Positions 21,569 to 30,512 of a stretch of 64,000 bases of DNA are shown here, piece by piece. The DNA lies in assembly GCF_002280785.1 (NCBI RefSeq), contig NZ_NCEQ01000003.1:1-64000 (forward strand). The letters run 5' to 3'. The position numbers and the translations under genes are program-made. A model generated the notes under the pieces. It worked only from the letters and a program-made list of their open reading frames with translations, made no database searches and had not been told where the DNA came from. The stretch is from Brevundimonas subvibrioides (GTDB lineage Bacteria; Pseudomonadota; Alphaproteobacteria; Caulobacterales; Caulobacteraceae). Numbering within the stretch: position 1 is the first letter of the stretch; each line of letters starts with the position of its first letter.

Positions 21569-23996
21569 CGCCTGCCGGCATGGCCAGGGTGTCATCCAGC
21601 CAGTCGAAAATCTGCGCATAGAGATCGCGGATGTTGGCCGGACTCCAGACCGCATGGTCCTCGCCCCAGTAGGTCAACAGACGCGCCTTGCCGCCCAGCC
21701 GATACCGCGCGCTGAACATCAGCTCCGCTTGCGACATTGGAACGAAGTCGCGGTCGGCCGTGATCAGCATCACGGGGGCCTGAATGCGGTCAGCCGCGAG
21801 ATAGGGGCTGCTGTCGACGTAGCCCTGTATGTCGTTCCACGGCGGCCCGTTCAGCCCACCCTGCCCGGTCTCCAGCCAGCCTTGTTGATTGCGCATCATA
21901 TGACGGTCCTCCGCCAGGCTACGCGTCACCGGGACGAACTCGCCCCACTGCGAGAACATCTCGCTCATCCCCGCCCACGAAATGTAGGACCTGTATCGCG
22001 AGGACCGCGTTGCGATCGCCAGGGCGACATAGCCTCCAAAACTGTGGCCCATCACCGCGATCCGATTTCCTGGAAGCTCCGGATGCGACTCCAACGCGGC
22101 GTCGACAGCCGCATCGACGCTGCGGACATAGAAGTCTGCTCCCGTCGCGTCTGCGTGATCGATCGGAATGGCCGGGCTCAACACCGCGAAACCCGCCCCC
22201 GCCAGGACCTGGGCCCGAAGGCCGTAGGTCAGATTGAGCGGCCCCGTCCAGGCGCCCGAATCCACGGAGCCCGGATAGACATCGACTACCAGTCCCCGGA
22301 CAGGAGCTGTGTTCCCCGGCAGAAAAAGCCAGCTCCGCGCGGGCCGGCCGAAGGCGTCTTTATGATCGACGCCGACCGGACGGCTGAGCTCGACCTGGGT
22401 CAGGCCTGTATTGGTCTGGTCGATGTCGTGCTCGGCCTCCGAGGTCCTGAGGCTCAAGGTCTCGACCAGGCCGTCATGACGCAGGACCAACGCCGCTGTT
22501 CGGGTCGCGGCCAGGACGCGCGGGTCAGACGTCTGCGTGCGTTGGGCGAGGGGCGACACGACACCGTCTGCGGAAATGCCAAGGTTCACGCTATCGGGAG
22601 AAAGAGCTGCAACCCAGTCCTGTCGCGGCGCGTCGTTGACCTTGAGACGAAAGGGCTTCTCGATGTCGCCAATCACGACCTCGGCGACGGAGTGATCGGT
22701 GGACGTGACGCGATCAAGGCCCGATCCGTCTCCTCGCCAGAGCGCGCCGTCTCCGAACATGAAGACACTCTGCGGCGTGACCGCGGCGATCCGCCCTGCT
22801 GGGGCCGCCAGGAGAGCCGTGAGCGGAAGGGGCGTCGTGTCTTCAAGCGCATACCAGTCGAAGCGGTCGCTGTCGGGGCGGCGGGCGTAGAGGACGGGTA
22901 TGTCACCCATCCAGTCGGCCTGGACGCCCCGCAAGGTATCTATACCCCCGTTGGCCGGCCGCACCTGAAGATCACCGCGTGGCACTGCGGATATCGAACT
23001 GGCGCCGCCGATCCGGAAAAGTGCTCCATCGGTCCATGCGTCTCCGTCACGGCGCGCCCAGACCAGCACCTCCCGCCCGTCTTGCGACCATCTGAGGAGA
23101 TGCGGCGCGATGTCGAGCGAGAGTTCCAAGGCCGTAATCCGCGCGGTCTCAAGATCAACGAAGCTCAGGCGCTGGCGCATGGGCGTGTCCATCTGGACGA
23201 TCGTCTCAGGTCGAACGGGCACGAGCTCGCCCCCCTGGATCAGCGCCAGTCGTCGTCCGGTCGGCGCGATCGAGAAGTCCTTGAGCGCGCCCGTTGCGAG
23301 GATGCGCTGAGTCCCGGCCGTGACGTCCAGCAAGGTCAGTGCCAGCGGCGGCACGGGGGTCTCGGCAAACGCCACGCCGGCGTCGGCCTGCATCACCGTG
23401 CGCGACGGGCGCTGGCCTATGGCCGTGGTGCGCCAGGCATCCATCATGGCAGCCTGGCTGCCGTCATAGTAGCGGAGCAACCACGGCAGGCTTCCATCCG
23501 ACCTGACCATGAGCACAAGCTCGGTTTCCGAGGCCCATTCCGCTGCGGCGCCGGTCACCGGCATCTCCGGCGTCAGGCCCGTCCATAGAACGGAACGCTT
23601 CGCCACCGACGCCACGCCCACTTCGAACCGATTCCCACGCAACCGATAGACTACGAGGCGCTCACCAGACGGCGACCAGACCCCCCGGATCAGGCCTGGT
23701 CCTTCTCCAGGCAGGAGGCGCTCGGGCGCCGCGCCTGGCCGGGCCATCTCGACCCGCCACAAGTCGGTCGTTAGCCACTGGGAGCGCGGGCCGAGATCGA
23801 ACCTCGGCGCAGCGTCATAGGGGCCTCGTTTCTCATAGATCCCCCACCGTCCATCGGGCGACAGGGAGGCCCGGCCGAAGGCTTCGGTGGAGACGATATC
23901 GTCGACCGTCAAAGACCGCGTTTGCGCGGCAGCCATGGGCGCGAGGCACACGAGCGCCATTGCGGCCCACAGCAGGTGGGAAACCAGTTTCGACAT
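21501..23996 (-). CDS. Lasso peptide isopeptidase (S9 prolyl-oligopeptidase family)
   Basis: 831 residues with a signal peptide (LLWAAMALVCLAPMAAA). A beta-propeller-like N-terminal two-thirds precedes an alpha/beta-hydrolase domain: GHSFGGYVA with Ser652, TADRDFVP with Asp750 (or 748) and GEDHAVW with His781. S9 enzymes of this type, such as AtxE2 of astexin clusters, cut the isopeptide bond and linearise the threaded peptide. The gene starts 10 bp after the TonB receptor's stop, so it belongs to the FecI-FecR-receptor-isopeptidase operon. Somewhat longer than AtxE2. Substrate choice is inferred from the neighbours. Confidence 0.88.
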   Translation of the reverse strand: MSKLVSHLLWAAMALVCLAPMAAAQTRSLTVDDIVSTEAFGRASLSPDGRWGIYEKRGPYDAAPRFDLGPRSQWLTTDLWRVEMARPGAAPERLLPGEGPGLIRGVWSPSGERLVVYRLRGNRFEVGVASVAKRSVLWTGLTPEMPVTGAAAEWASETELVLMVRSDGSLPWLLRYYDGSQAAMMDAWRTTAIGQRPSRTVMQADAGVAFAETPVPPLALTLLDVTAGTQRILATGALKDFSIAPTGRRLALIQGGELVPVRPETIVQMDTPMRQRLSFVDLETARITALELSLDIAPHLLRWSQDGREVLVWARRDGDAWTDGALFRIGGASSISAVPRGDLQVRPANGGIDTLRGVQADWMGDIPVLYARRPDSDRFDWYALEDTTPLPLTALLAAPAGRIAAVTPQSVFMFGDGALWRGDGSGLDRVTSTDHSVAEVVIGDIEKPFRLKVNDAPRQDWVAALSPDSVNLGISADGVVSPLAQRTQTSDPRVLAATRTAALVLRHDGLVETLSLRTSEAEHDIDQTNTGLTQVELSRPVGVDHKDAFGRPARSWLFLPGNTAPVRGLVVDVYPGSVDSGAWTGPLNLTYGLRAQVLAGAGFAVLSPAIPIDHADATGADFYVRSVDAAVDAALESHPELPGNRIAVMGHSFGGYVALAIATRSSRYRSYISWAGMSEMFSQWGEFVPVTRSLAEDRHMMRNQQGWLETGQGGLNGPPWNDIQGYVDSSPYLAADRIQAPVMLITADRDFVPMSQAELMFSARYRLGGKARLLTYWGEDHAVWSPANIRDLYAQIFDWLDDTLAMPAGVRPDAQDALPTSAPRPRTQQRP

Positions 23997-24006
23997 GACG
24001 CTGATT

Positions 24007-26958
24007 TCACCAGCGCTTGATCAGCTGCAGCGCGACCGTGCGTCCCATCAGGCTGGATTGCCCGGGATCGAAGCCGAAGCCGGACGGCGCGTCGTAGAAG
24101 GGCGGATCTTGGTCGAAGAGGTTCTGGATCGTCAGGGCCAACCGAAGTCCGTTCAGAACACCGGTCGAGGGTGACCATCCGGCTTGAAGATCGGCCGTAT
24201 TCCAAGCGTCGATGCGCGCGCCTAACCGATCCCTGTAGTCGCCGACATGATTCCAGTGGAGATCAGCGCTCCAGTCGCCATTCGACCACCCGGCTCCGAT
24301 CCGGGACCGCAGCCGGACCGGATAGCCGATCAGGTCCACGACCTCGCGGACCAAAGCCGTGGGCGTCGTCTGGCTTTCGTAGCCGAGGATATAGGAGGCA
24401 GAGCCATCCAGGGTGATCCGATGCTCGCGCAGGGAAATAGGGTAACGTGCGGAGAGGTCGAATCCGTTCACCCGCACCGCGCCGGTGTTGACCCAGCGCC
24501 CGTCGATGATCGCCCCGTAGCTGGTGGCGGGATACAGCGTCCCGAAGGCGAAATCCGGCCGGCTGATATAGCTCTGGACCAAGGCCAGGTCCGCCGCATT
24601 GGCGCCGGGTGAGACGCGTGTGACGAACGGCGCGAGCGACGGGTCGGTCAGGACACCGGCGAGGTTCTCCGTCGCGGGCTGGGCGATGCGATCGGTAAAC
24701 CGGGTGTCGAAATAGCCGGCGCTGAGGTTCAATCGACCCCGCGGACGGTAATCGAACCCGATCGTGAAGGTTTCCGCCGTTTCCGGCTTCAGGTCGGCAT
24801 TGCCGCCGTATTGATAGAGGGCGAGCACACTCCCTCCGTCGCCGCGCGGAACCGTTGTGAGGGATAGGACAGAGGCGTCATGGATCTGCGGAAGCGAGGC
24901 GGCGCGAAACGAGGTTCCCCACGACGCCCGCAAAGCCAGGTCTCCGACCGGCGACCAGACCACGCCAAACTTGGGGTTCGAGGTCGAGCCGAAGTCGTCG
25001 TAGTCTTCGTACCGACCGGCGACCGAGAGCTCCAGGCTGCGAACGCCGGGCCTGGCGTTGTCCGCCCCGACCAGCGGGATGCGGGCCTCCGCAAAAACGG
25101 CGCTCACCCTTCTCTCCGCCTGGGGCGTGACGATTGCGACGGGTGATGCCGCCGCCGCGAAGGTCAGGGTTCGGGTGTCGAAGGTGTCCTGCCGAATCTG
25201 CGCCCCGAGAGCCAGCTGGACGTCCCCGCCCGGAAGTCGGACCACTGGCCCTTGCGCCAGGAGATTTGCGGATTGGGCGCGGCTCCGGTCATGACTTTCC
25301 GTGAACCCACGGCCGATGAAGTCCAGCACCGTCCTGCTGTTGGCGGCGCCAGACCCGAACGGATTGAAATATCCATCGACCGCAGCCCGGTATGAAGTCG
25401 CCGGATCGTCTGCGATGGTCCCCAACGCTTCATTCAGAAAGCGGCTGTTGACCCGGCCTCGAACAGCGCCGTCCCCCCGCTCCTCGGCGACGGCCAGATA
25501 ACCATCGAGCGACCATGAGGCGCCCAGATCATAGGTCGCGCTGGCCGTGACGCCGAGGCTTTCCGAGGCGCCGGTCTGGCGCGTATTGCCCAGATCGGCC
25601 AGGAACGAATACCCGACGATGTGGGACGCCGCGCCGGTTGGCGAGACGAAATAAGGGTTTGAACGCGTGACGTTGAACACGCCGATACTGGCCGCGCCTG
25701 CGAACTCATACGTCCGGCGATTGTAACGAACATCGGCGGTCAGCTCGAGGCGATCCCCGACAGACTGATAGATCCGACCGTAGACGCTATGGCGGTCGAG
25801 CGCAGGCGTCAGGTCGACTCCACGGCTGATCGACTGGAGATTGGACCCTCCCGCAACGAAATCCGCGGCCGTCTGCGCCGTGCCGGACGCGTTCGGCCTG
25901 ATGGCGTACTGGGCAACATAGGCGCCCGCCGCCGCATTGAAGATCAGGATGTTGCCCGGAATACTGTAGAGCGCGCGATGGTCCGTGCCGCCGAACGGCC
26001 GCAGGTCGCCCGTGGCGGTGTAGTTGCGATCCAGCGAGCTCAGCGGGTTCGTTGTCTGGTATTCATACGATAGATAGGCCGAGCCGGTGGACCATGACCG
26101 GCCCGCCAGATGCGATACGATGAAATCTTCCGCACCGCCTTCGGCGAGACTGACTCTCGCCCGACTTTCCTGGCCGTTGAAGGCCTTTCGCATGATGACA
26201 TTCACGACACCGGCGACCGCGTCCGCCCCGTACAGGGCGGAGGCGCCGTCGAGCAAAACGTCAACGCGCTCGACGGCGGCGGACGGAAGCGCGGAGACAT
26301 CGCCGAACTCGCCACGAAAGCCCGTGCCAGCCAACCGACGACCGTTGACGAGCGTCAGGGTGGACGCCGGCCCCAGCCCCCTCAGGTTGACGCCCGTCGC
26401 ATTGACGGCGTTCGATCCCTGGCGATCGGAAGCCGTCATCTGCACGATCGGCGTGCCGGACCCCGCATAGTTCTGCGGGAGGTCCGTCAGAATCTCGGCG
26501 ACTGTGCCTAACCCTCGCCGGTCAAGAGCGTCGCGGCCGAGCACTATGACCGGCGAGGCGAGGTCGCCGGCCCGCTTCAACAGCGTCCCTGTGACGACGA
26601 CATCCTCAAGGGCGGTCGCAGGCTCTGCGCTGGTCAGGGTCTCGGTCGAACGCCTCAGGAAGATGACGCCTGGTCGGCCTTGTGACCACGAAATCCCCGA
26701 GCCCGCGAGAAGGCGGCCAAGAGCGTCACGAGGCGCAAAGCGTCCCGCCAAACCGGGCGTCGTGCGGCCCGTCACGAGATCACCGGCGAAGAGTATCTGC
26801 TGGTCGGACTGGGTCGCGAACAGGTTCAGCGCATCGCGCAGCGAACCCGCCGGAATGTTGAACTCACGCGCATCCTGGGCGCAGGCCGTCACGCTGATGG
26901 AGACGACACAGGCGACGATCGCGCTGCCGGACAATAAACTCAAGCGACTCATATTCAT
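24007..26958 (-). CDS. TonB-dependent receptor with N-terminal signalling domain
   Basis: 983 residues from ATG 26958, chosen because GGGGAG precedes it. After the signal peptide there is an STN domain (about 28-100, FNIPAGSLRDALNLFATQSDQQILFAG), which talks to an anti-sigma factor. The plug follows (VIVLGRDALDRRGLGTVAEILTDLPQNYAGS), then GVNLRGLG and a long 22-strand-type barrel ending in LQLIKRW. It would import the lasso peptide made nearby and signal its presence through FecR to FecI. The gene order FecI-FecR-receptor-isopeptidase is the known signature of alphaproteobacterial lasso clusters. The ligand is inferred, and a siderophore is the alternative. Confidence 0.92.
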   Translation of the reverse strand: MNMSRLSLLSGSAIVACVVSISVTACAQDAREFNIPAGSLRDALNLFATQSDQQILFAGDLVTGRTTPGLAGRFAPRDALGRLLAGSGISWSQGRPGVIFLRRSTETLTSAEPATALEDVVVTGTLLKRAGDLASPVIVLGRDALDRRGLGTVAEILTDLPQNYAGSGTPIVQMTASDRQGSNAVNATGVNLRGLGPASTLTLVNGRRLAGTGFRGEFGDVSALPSAAVERVDVLLDGASALYGADAVAGVVNVIMRKAFNGQESRARVSLAEGGAEDFIVSHLAGRSWSTGSAYLSYEYQTTNPLSSLDRNYTATGDLRPFGGTDHRALYSIPGNILIFNAAAGAYVAQYAIRPNASGTAQTAADFVAGGSNLQSISRGVDLTPALDRHSVYGRIYQSVGDRLELTADVRYNRRTYEFAGAASIGVFNVTRSNPYFVSPTGAASHIVGYSFLADLGNTRQTGASESLGVTASATYDLGASWSLDGYLAVAEERGDGAVRGRVNSRFLNEALGTIADDPATSYRAAVDGYFNPFGSGAANSRTVLDFIGRGFTESHDRSRAQSANLLAQGPVVRLPGGDVQLALGAQIRQDTFDTRTLTFAAAASPVAIVTPQAERRVSAVFAEARIPLVGADNARPGVRSLELSVAGRYEDYDDFGSTSNPKFGVVWSPVGDLALRASWGTSFRAASLPQIHDASVLSLTTVPRGDGGSVLALYQYGGNADLKPETAETFTIGFDYRPRGRLNLSAGYFDTRFTDRIAQPATENLAGVLTDPSLAPFVTRVSPGANAADLALVQSYISRPDFAFGTLYPATSYGAIIDGRWVNTGAVRVNGFDLSARYPISLREHRITLDGSASYILGYESQTTPTALVREVVDLIGYPVRLRSRIGAGWSNGDWSADLHWNHVGDYRDRLGARIDAWNTADLQAGWSPSTGVLNGLRLALTIQNLFDQDPPFYDAPSGFGFDPGQSSLMGRTVALQLIKRW

Positions 26959-27032
26959 GGCTCCCCTCGACGCCACACAGCGTCGAAAAGGAGGTGATCG
27001 GGACCCCGGGCGACCCCGGTGCCCCGAAAGAT

Positions 27033-28022
27033 TTATTTTCCGCGTTCCGACAATCGAATCGATCCGTCTGGACCTGCGGTCGGCTCCAAACCGAAGACGC
27101 CTGAGGCAGCCGCGACGAAAGCGTCCCGATCCCCAGTCTTGAACACGCCGTTGACCGGCACGGACGCAAGATCCCCCGCGTCCAGAACGACCTTCGCGGT
27201 GAGATATCGGTTCACCTCGGCGACCGCCTCGCTCATCGGCGTGTCGCGAAACACGATCCGGCCCTCGGTCCAGCTCGTGACTGTCGGCACATCGACCGCA
27301 CGGCTGACCGTTCCGGCTGTGGTTACTTTCGCCTCCTGGCCCGCCGCTAGCCGCAACGGCCTTTCGGGGCCTGAGAGGCGCATCACATCTACCGCGCCGC
27401 TCACAAGGGTTACACTGACGCCGGCGCCTTGCCGCTGGACATCGAAGACCGTCCCCACCGCTGTCACACGCGCATCCCCTGCGGCGACGACGAAGGGCCG
27501 CCCTGCGTCATGGGCCACGGTGAACATCGCCTGTCCGCGTTCAAGGTCGACAAGGCGCTGGCCGTCGTTGAATCTGACCCTCATTCGAGAATCGGTGTCG
27601 AGGCGAACGGACGACCCGTCCGCCAACTGAACGACCCATTGCTCGCCTACGCCGGTTGTGAAAGTGGATCGCCCCTGCCACCACGTCCATCCCCCGAACG
27701 CCAGAGCCGCTGCTGCGCCAATGGCGGCCATGCCCAGAAGTGTCCTGGTCGTTCGATCCTCGGATGTGTTGCGGAGGCGACGCGACATGGCATCGTTGAG
27801 CGCCTCGGTTATCTCTGGCTGACCAGCGAGCTTCCGGCTCTCCGTCCAGATCGTTTCCACGCGCCGATAGGCGTCCGCATTCTCCGGCGACTGCCGCCAG
27901 TCAAAAAAATCTCGGATCGTTTCTGTCCGGACGGTGCGCGCGCCGAGCCGTTCGTGCCACTCGGCCGCTTCTTTGTCCGCAATTTCAACCCGCGCCTTCG
28001 GGTTGGCCATGATACGTCCCAT
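27033..28022 (-). CDS. fecR: FecR-family anti-sigma/signal transducer
   Basis: 329 residues. Cytoplasmic N-terminal domain with the family start EIADKEAAEWHERLGARTVRTETIRDFFDWRQSPENADAYRRVETIW, one membrane segment (about 95-112, TLLGMAAIGAAAALAFGGW), then the periplasmic FecR domain (VVQLADGSSVRLDTDSRMRVRF, ERGQAMFTVAHDAGRPFVV, and a C-terminal region contacting the receptor's STN domain). It holds the ECF sigma factor encoded 3 bp upstream until the receptor is loaded. The start codon is ATG 28022; a second Met four codons later is possible. Confidence 0.92.
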   Translation of the reverse strand: MGRIMANPKARVEIADKEAAEWHERLGARTVRTETIRDFFDWRQSPENADAYRRVETIWTESRKLAGQPEITEALNDAMSRRLRNTSEDRTTRTLLGMAAIGAAAALAFGGWTWWQGRSTFTTGVGEQWVVQLADGSSVRLDTDSRMRVRFNDGQRLVDLERGQAMFTVAHDAGRPFVVAAGDARVTAVGTVFDVQRQGAGVSVTLVSGAVDVMRLSGPERPLRLAAGQEAKVTTAGTVSRAVDVPTVTSWTEGRIVFRDTPMSEAVAEVNRYLTAKVVLDAGDLASVPVNGVFKTGDRDAFVAAASGVFGLEPTAGPDGSIRLSERGK

Positions 28023-28025
28023 CCC

Positions 28026-28538
28026 CTAACGCCGAAGCTCGGCGGCGCACTGGGCCAAGGCCTTGGTCATGCGCCATTCGACGGTCTTCGGACTAATGCC
28101 CAGTTGCTCGGCAATCTGATTGTTCGTCAGCCCGCCGAATCTGGATAGCACAAAGACATCTCGGAGAGGTTGTGGCAAGGCGAGGACGATCTCCTGAATC
28201 TCCACCACAGCGTTCTGGGTGGGCTCAAACACAGTGGTGCCTAACGGAAAGGCGCTGTCGAGTATCTGCCGCCGCCGCCGAGTCTGGCGATCACCGCTGA
28301 GACCTATGTTGAAGGCGACCTTCAGCAGGAATGCACGGGGGTGACGGATGTCTAGATCCGCCTCGATTCCCGCTACGCGCAGCCAGATTTCTTGGACCAG
28401 GTCCTCAGTATCCGTCCCGAACCGGCGACGGAGTCTTGCCACAAGCCAAGGTGAGTAGCGGCGGTAAAACCCCTCAAGCCGAGTGCGGCTTCCCGAGCCC
28501 GAACTAGCGGACACTCCGCCGGTCTTCACATCCGACAT
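28026..28538 (-). CDS. fecI: FecI-type ECF sigma factor
   Basis: 170 residues from ATG 28538, preceded by GGAGG. Region 2 is recognisable in LEGFYRRYSPWLVARLRRRFGTDTEDLVQEIWLRV. Region 4 is LPQPLRDVFVLSRFGGLTNNQIAEQLGISPKTVEWRMTKALAQ. It would recruit RNA polymerase to the receptor operon and perhaps the lasso promoter when FecR releases it. It is the first gene of the four-gene minus-strand operon and diverges from the tandem small XRE genes, with about 110 bp between start codons. Confidence 0.92.
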   Translation of the reverse strand: MSDVKTGGVSASSGSGSRTRLEGFYRRYSPWLVARLRRRFGTDTEDLVQEIWLRVAGIEADLDIRHPRAFLLKVAFNIGLSGDRQTRRRRQILDSAFPLGTTVFEPTQNAVVEIQEIVLALPQPLRDVFVLSRFGGLTNNQIAEQLGISPKTVEWRMTKALAQCAAELRR

Positions 28539-28602
28539 GGCTACCTCCGCTCGAAAGCAAATCAAATGCCCTTCGGGAGAATCCTAACGGATGGGTTGAA
28601 TG

Positions 28603-28616
28603 GTTACTATAGTGAC
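28603..28616. promoter_or_regulatory. Near-palindromic operator upstream of first small XRE gene
   Basis: GTTACTATAGTGAC, a 14-bp near-palindrome (one mismatch in the arms), flanked by TG on the left and TGG on the right. It lies 35 bp before the ATG at 28652 and also between that gene and fecI. The same site in perfect form recurs at 28920-28933 at the matching position before the second XRE gene, so both are probably binding sites of these regulators. Confidence 0.75.
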
Positions 28617-28651
28617 TGGCGGAGTTTGGCGATTTCCAGCCGGCTGTGGCG

Positions 28652-28858
28652 ATGGAGTTGCGGGAGAAATTTGGGCTTAATGTCCGCCGCAGCCGGAAAG
28701 CTAAAGGCATGACCATCGAAGGTTTAGCCCACCACAGCGAGCTATCTTACAGCTATGTGGGTGAGATCGAGAGGGGGCTTCGAAACCCGACTCTTGATGT
28801 CGTGGAGTCCTTAGCGAAGGGCTTAGGCATAGACGTTGCCATGCTGTTCGAAAGCTAG
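28652..28858 (+). CDS. Small XRE-family regulator A, 68 aa
   Basis: A single helix-turn-helix domain (FGLNVRRSRKAKGMTIEGLAHHSELSYSYVGEIERGLRNPTLDVVESLAKGLGI) without an effector domain. This is a compact Cro-like repressor or controller protein of the type also seen with restriction systems. ATG 28652 is preferred; a GTG two codons earlier is possible. It resembles the next gene closely (SYSYVGE.ERG.RNPTL), and each has its own palindromic site 34-35 bp upstream, so they look like a duplicated self-regulating pair. Position suggests control of the divergent fecI operon or of transfer. Confidence 0.8.
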   Translation: MELREKFGLNVRRSRKAKGMTIEGLAHHSELSYSYVGEIERGLRNPTLDVVESLAKGLGIDVAMLFES

Positions 28859-28919
28859 GCTTCCCGCGTAGACACTGCCCTTCGCAGCATTCTGAAAGCA
28901 GCGGGCCGCCGACTGTTTG

Positions 28920-28933
28920 GTTACTATAGTAAC
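28920..28933. promoter_or_regulatory. Perfect palindromic operator upstream of second small XRE gene
   Basis: GTTACTATAGTAAC is a perfect 14-bp palindrome, flanked as at 28603 by TG on the left and TGG on the right. It lies 34 bp before the ATG at 28968. The conserved flanks and distance argue for a regulator-binding site rather than chance. Confidence 0.8.
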
Positions 28934-28967
28934 TGGCCCTAGCGCGCTGCCTAGTTGTGTTAGCCCA

Positions 28968-29192
28968 ATGGGGTTAGCCGGCATTTTTGGACGCAACGTA
29001 CGGCGGCGCCGCCTTGATAAGGGGATCACCCTTGAAGCGCTCGCTCATGACGTTGGCTTATCCTACAGCTACGTTGGTGAGTTGGAACGCGGCAGGCGCA
29101 ATCCAACGCTGAAGGTTATTGAACAGATCGCACGAGCGCTCGAAGTGGATCCTCTGATTCTCCTGCAGACAGAAGTCAGCGAAAGTCCGTAG
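28968..29192 (+). CDS. Small XRE-family regulator B, 74 aa
   Basis: Single-domain helix-turn-helix protein (FGRNVRRRRLDKGITLEALAHDVGLSYSYVGELERGRRNPTLKVIEQIARALEVDPLILL). I use ATG 28968 because an upstream TTG reading would cross the palindromic operator. It is paralogous to the gene at 28652. It ends 81 bp before the convergent relaxase gene's 3' end. With its partner it could act as a switch between the lasso island and the transfer genes, but no target outside the two matching operators is evident. Confidence 0.8.
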   Translation: MGLAGIFGRNVRRRRLDKGITLEALAHDVGLSYSYVGELERGRRNPTLKVIEQIARALEVDPLILLQTEVSESP

Positions 29193-29273
29193 CCGCCAAA
29201 TCCCACCGAGCCGCCATGCCCGGTCGCCCGAGTCTGATGTTGTGCCCTTTGGCCCTTGTCCGGCGCGAGGGCA

Positions 29274-30512
29274 TCACCGCGCCAGATCGGCTCCCTTGTT
29301 TGCCATCACTTGGCCCAAGCCAGGCCCGGCAGGGGCCAAAGTGATGGTTTTTCCGATCGATGGCTGGGTCGCGGTCGCCCGAAGCCGGGCATAGTGCTCA
29401 CATCCGGCGTCGTCTCGAACCACAAGATAGGGCGCCGTGCCCGCCTCGTCGTGGAACCCGGTTTTTACGACCATGCCCCGCACTTTCTCCCGACCCAAAA
29501 CCCGAACGTCCCTCGCGCCCTCCAGCCGACGCTGATTGAGGGTGCGGATGATGTCTCGGCGCAGCTGAAGCGTGCGCAGTTTCGCCTCCATCTCGCTGTC
29601 CAATCGATACCGCCGCCCGGATCGTGTCGCGAGCCCGAGCCGCTCCAGATGTCTTAGCCGCCCCCGCGTCAGAGCCGCCCAGGCGTCGGTCGACCCGACC
29701 CCGTCATCGACCATTCCGTGCTTGTTCGTCCCGGCGATCAGCCGCCGGTCGAAACCGGTAAAGCGGTCGGCCTCCGTTTCCTTCCAGATGCGCCGTTCTG
29801 CCTCGACCCGAGAGAGGTCGCCCAGCCGCTCTTGCGCCACCTCCTGCGCCCGCGCGCGGAACCCGTAGCCGATATAGTCGCGAGGAATGACGAGGTCTCG
29901 CCCATCCTCGCGGCGTCCCCGGACGAGCACATGAGCATGGGGCTGATCGGTGTCGAAATGGCAGGTCGCCACCCATTTCAGATTGGGCTCTCCGAGGTCC
30001 GCCGAGACCCGCCCCATGACCTCGCGGACATAGGATTTCATGTCGAGCCGTTCGCCGTGTTCAGGCGAGATGATGAACCGGAAATGGTGCCGGTCCTGGC
30101 TCCAGCTTTCGGTCTCAACGCCGGGCTGAGCGCCATCGACACTGCGGTCGAAGAACTCCGGCCGCTCGCCTTCGACGCCGGCGCCTTGTCGTCCGAGATA
30201 GGCCACATGTTTGGCGAGTGCGGCCGCCCGGTCGGCGCCCTTGCCCATGTGCCGCGAGACCAGCGCCTTGACGATCACCTTCTGGCGGATGTCCAGACGG
30301 AAGGCGCGACCTGACCGGTTCTGGGCCGCCTTGAGTACCCCTGAACGGTTGCCGAGAGCAAAGGCTTTTGAGCTCGCCAGACGCTTCAGCATACCGTTCT
30401 TGACGTTCATCCGTTCGGTCTTGAGGGACAGCGGAAGGCCCACACGCACGGCGTCGGCGGCCTGGCCAGAGCTGGCTGCAACCCTGCCGTCTATCTCTTC
30501 CCGGATCAGCAT
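29274..30512 (-). CDS. VirD2-like relaxase with shortened DUF3363-type C-terminus
   Basis: 412 residues from ATG 30512. The relaxase domain has HVAYLGRQGAG with a candidate catalytic Tyr, HHFRFIISPEHGERL, and the metal-binding motif HFDTDQPHAHVLVRG. The region GFRARAQEVAQERLGDLSRVEAERRIWKETEADRFTGFDRRL and the following 150 residues match the DUF3363-type relaxases of alphaproteobacterial ICEs. Such proteins are, as I know them, about 580-680 residues; this one stops soon after GKTITLAPAGPG, so roughly 200 C-terminal residues seem lost at the border with the lasso island. The nicking domain looks intact. Confidence 0.85.
   Translation of the reverse strand: MLIREEIDGRVAASSGQAADAVRVGLPLSLKTERMNVKNGMLKRLASSKAFALGNRSGVLKAAQNRSGRAFRLDIRQKVIVKALVSRHMGKGADRAAALAKHVAYLGRQGAGVEGERPEFFDRSVDGAQPGVETESWSQDRHHFRFIISPEHGERLDMKSYVREVMGRVSADLGEPNLKWVATCHFDTDQPHAHVLVRGRREDGRDLVIPRDYIGYGFRARAQEVAQERLGDLSRVEAERRIWKETEADRFTGFDRRLIAGTNKHGMVDDGVGSTDAWAALTRGRLRHLERLGLATRSGRRYRLDSEMEAKLRTLQLRRDIIRTLNQRRLEGARDVRVLGREKVRGMVVKTGFHDEAGTAPYLVVRDDAGCEHYARLRATATQPSIGKTITLAPAGPGLGQVMANKGADLAR

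Noticed and set aside
21483..23588. 701-codon open frame on the plus strand opposite the isopeptidase gene
   Set aside because: High-GC shadow: the minus-strand frame has signal peptide and catalytic motifs, while this one has no domain and a low-complexity Arg/His/Gly composition.
27000..27035. Terminator between fecR and the TonB receptor gene
   Set aside because: The G/C-rich stretch forms only an imperfect stem with no U-tract; the genes are more likely one operon.
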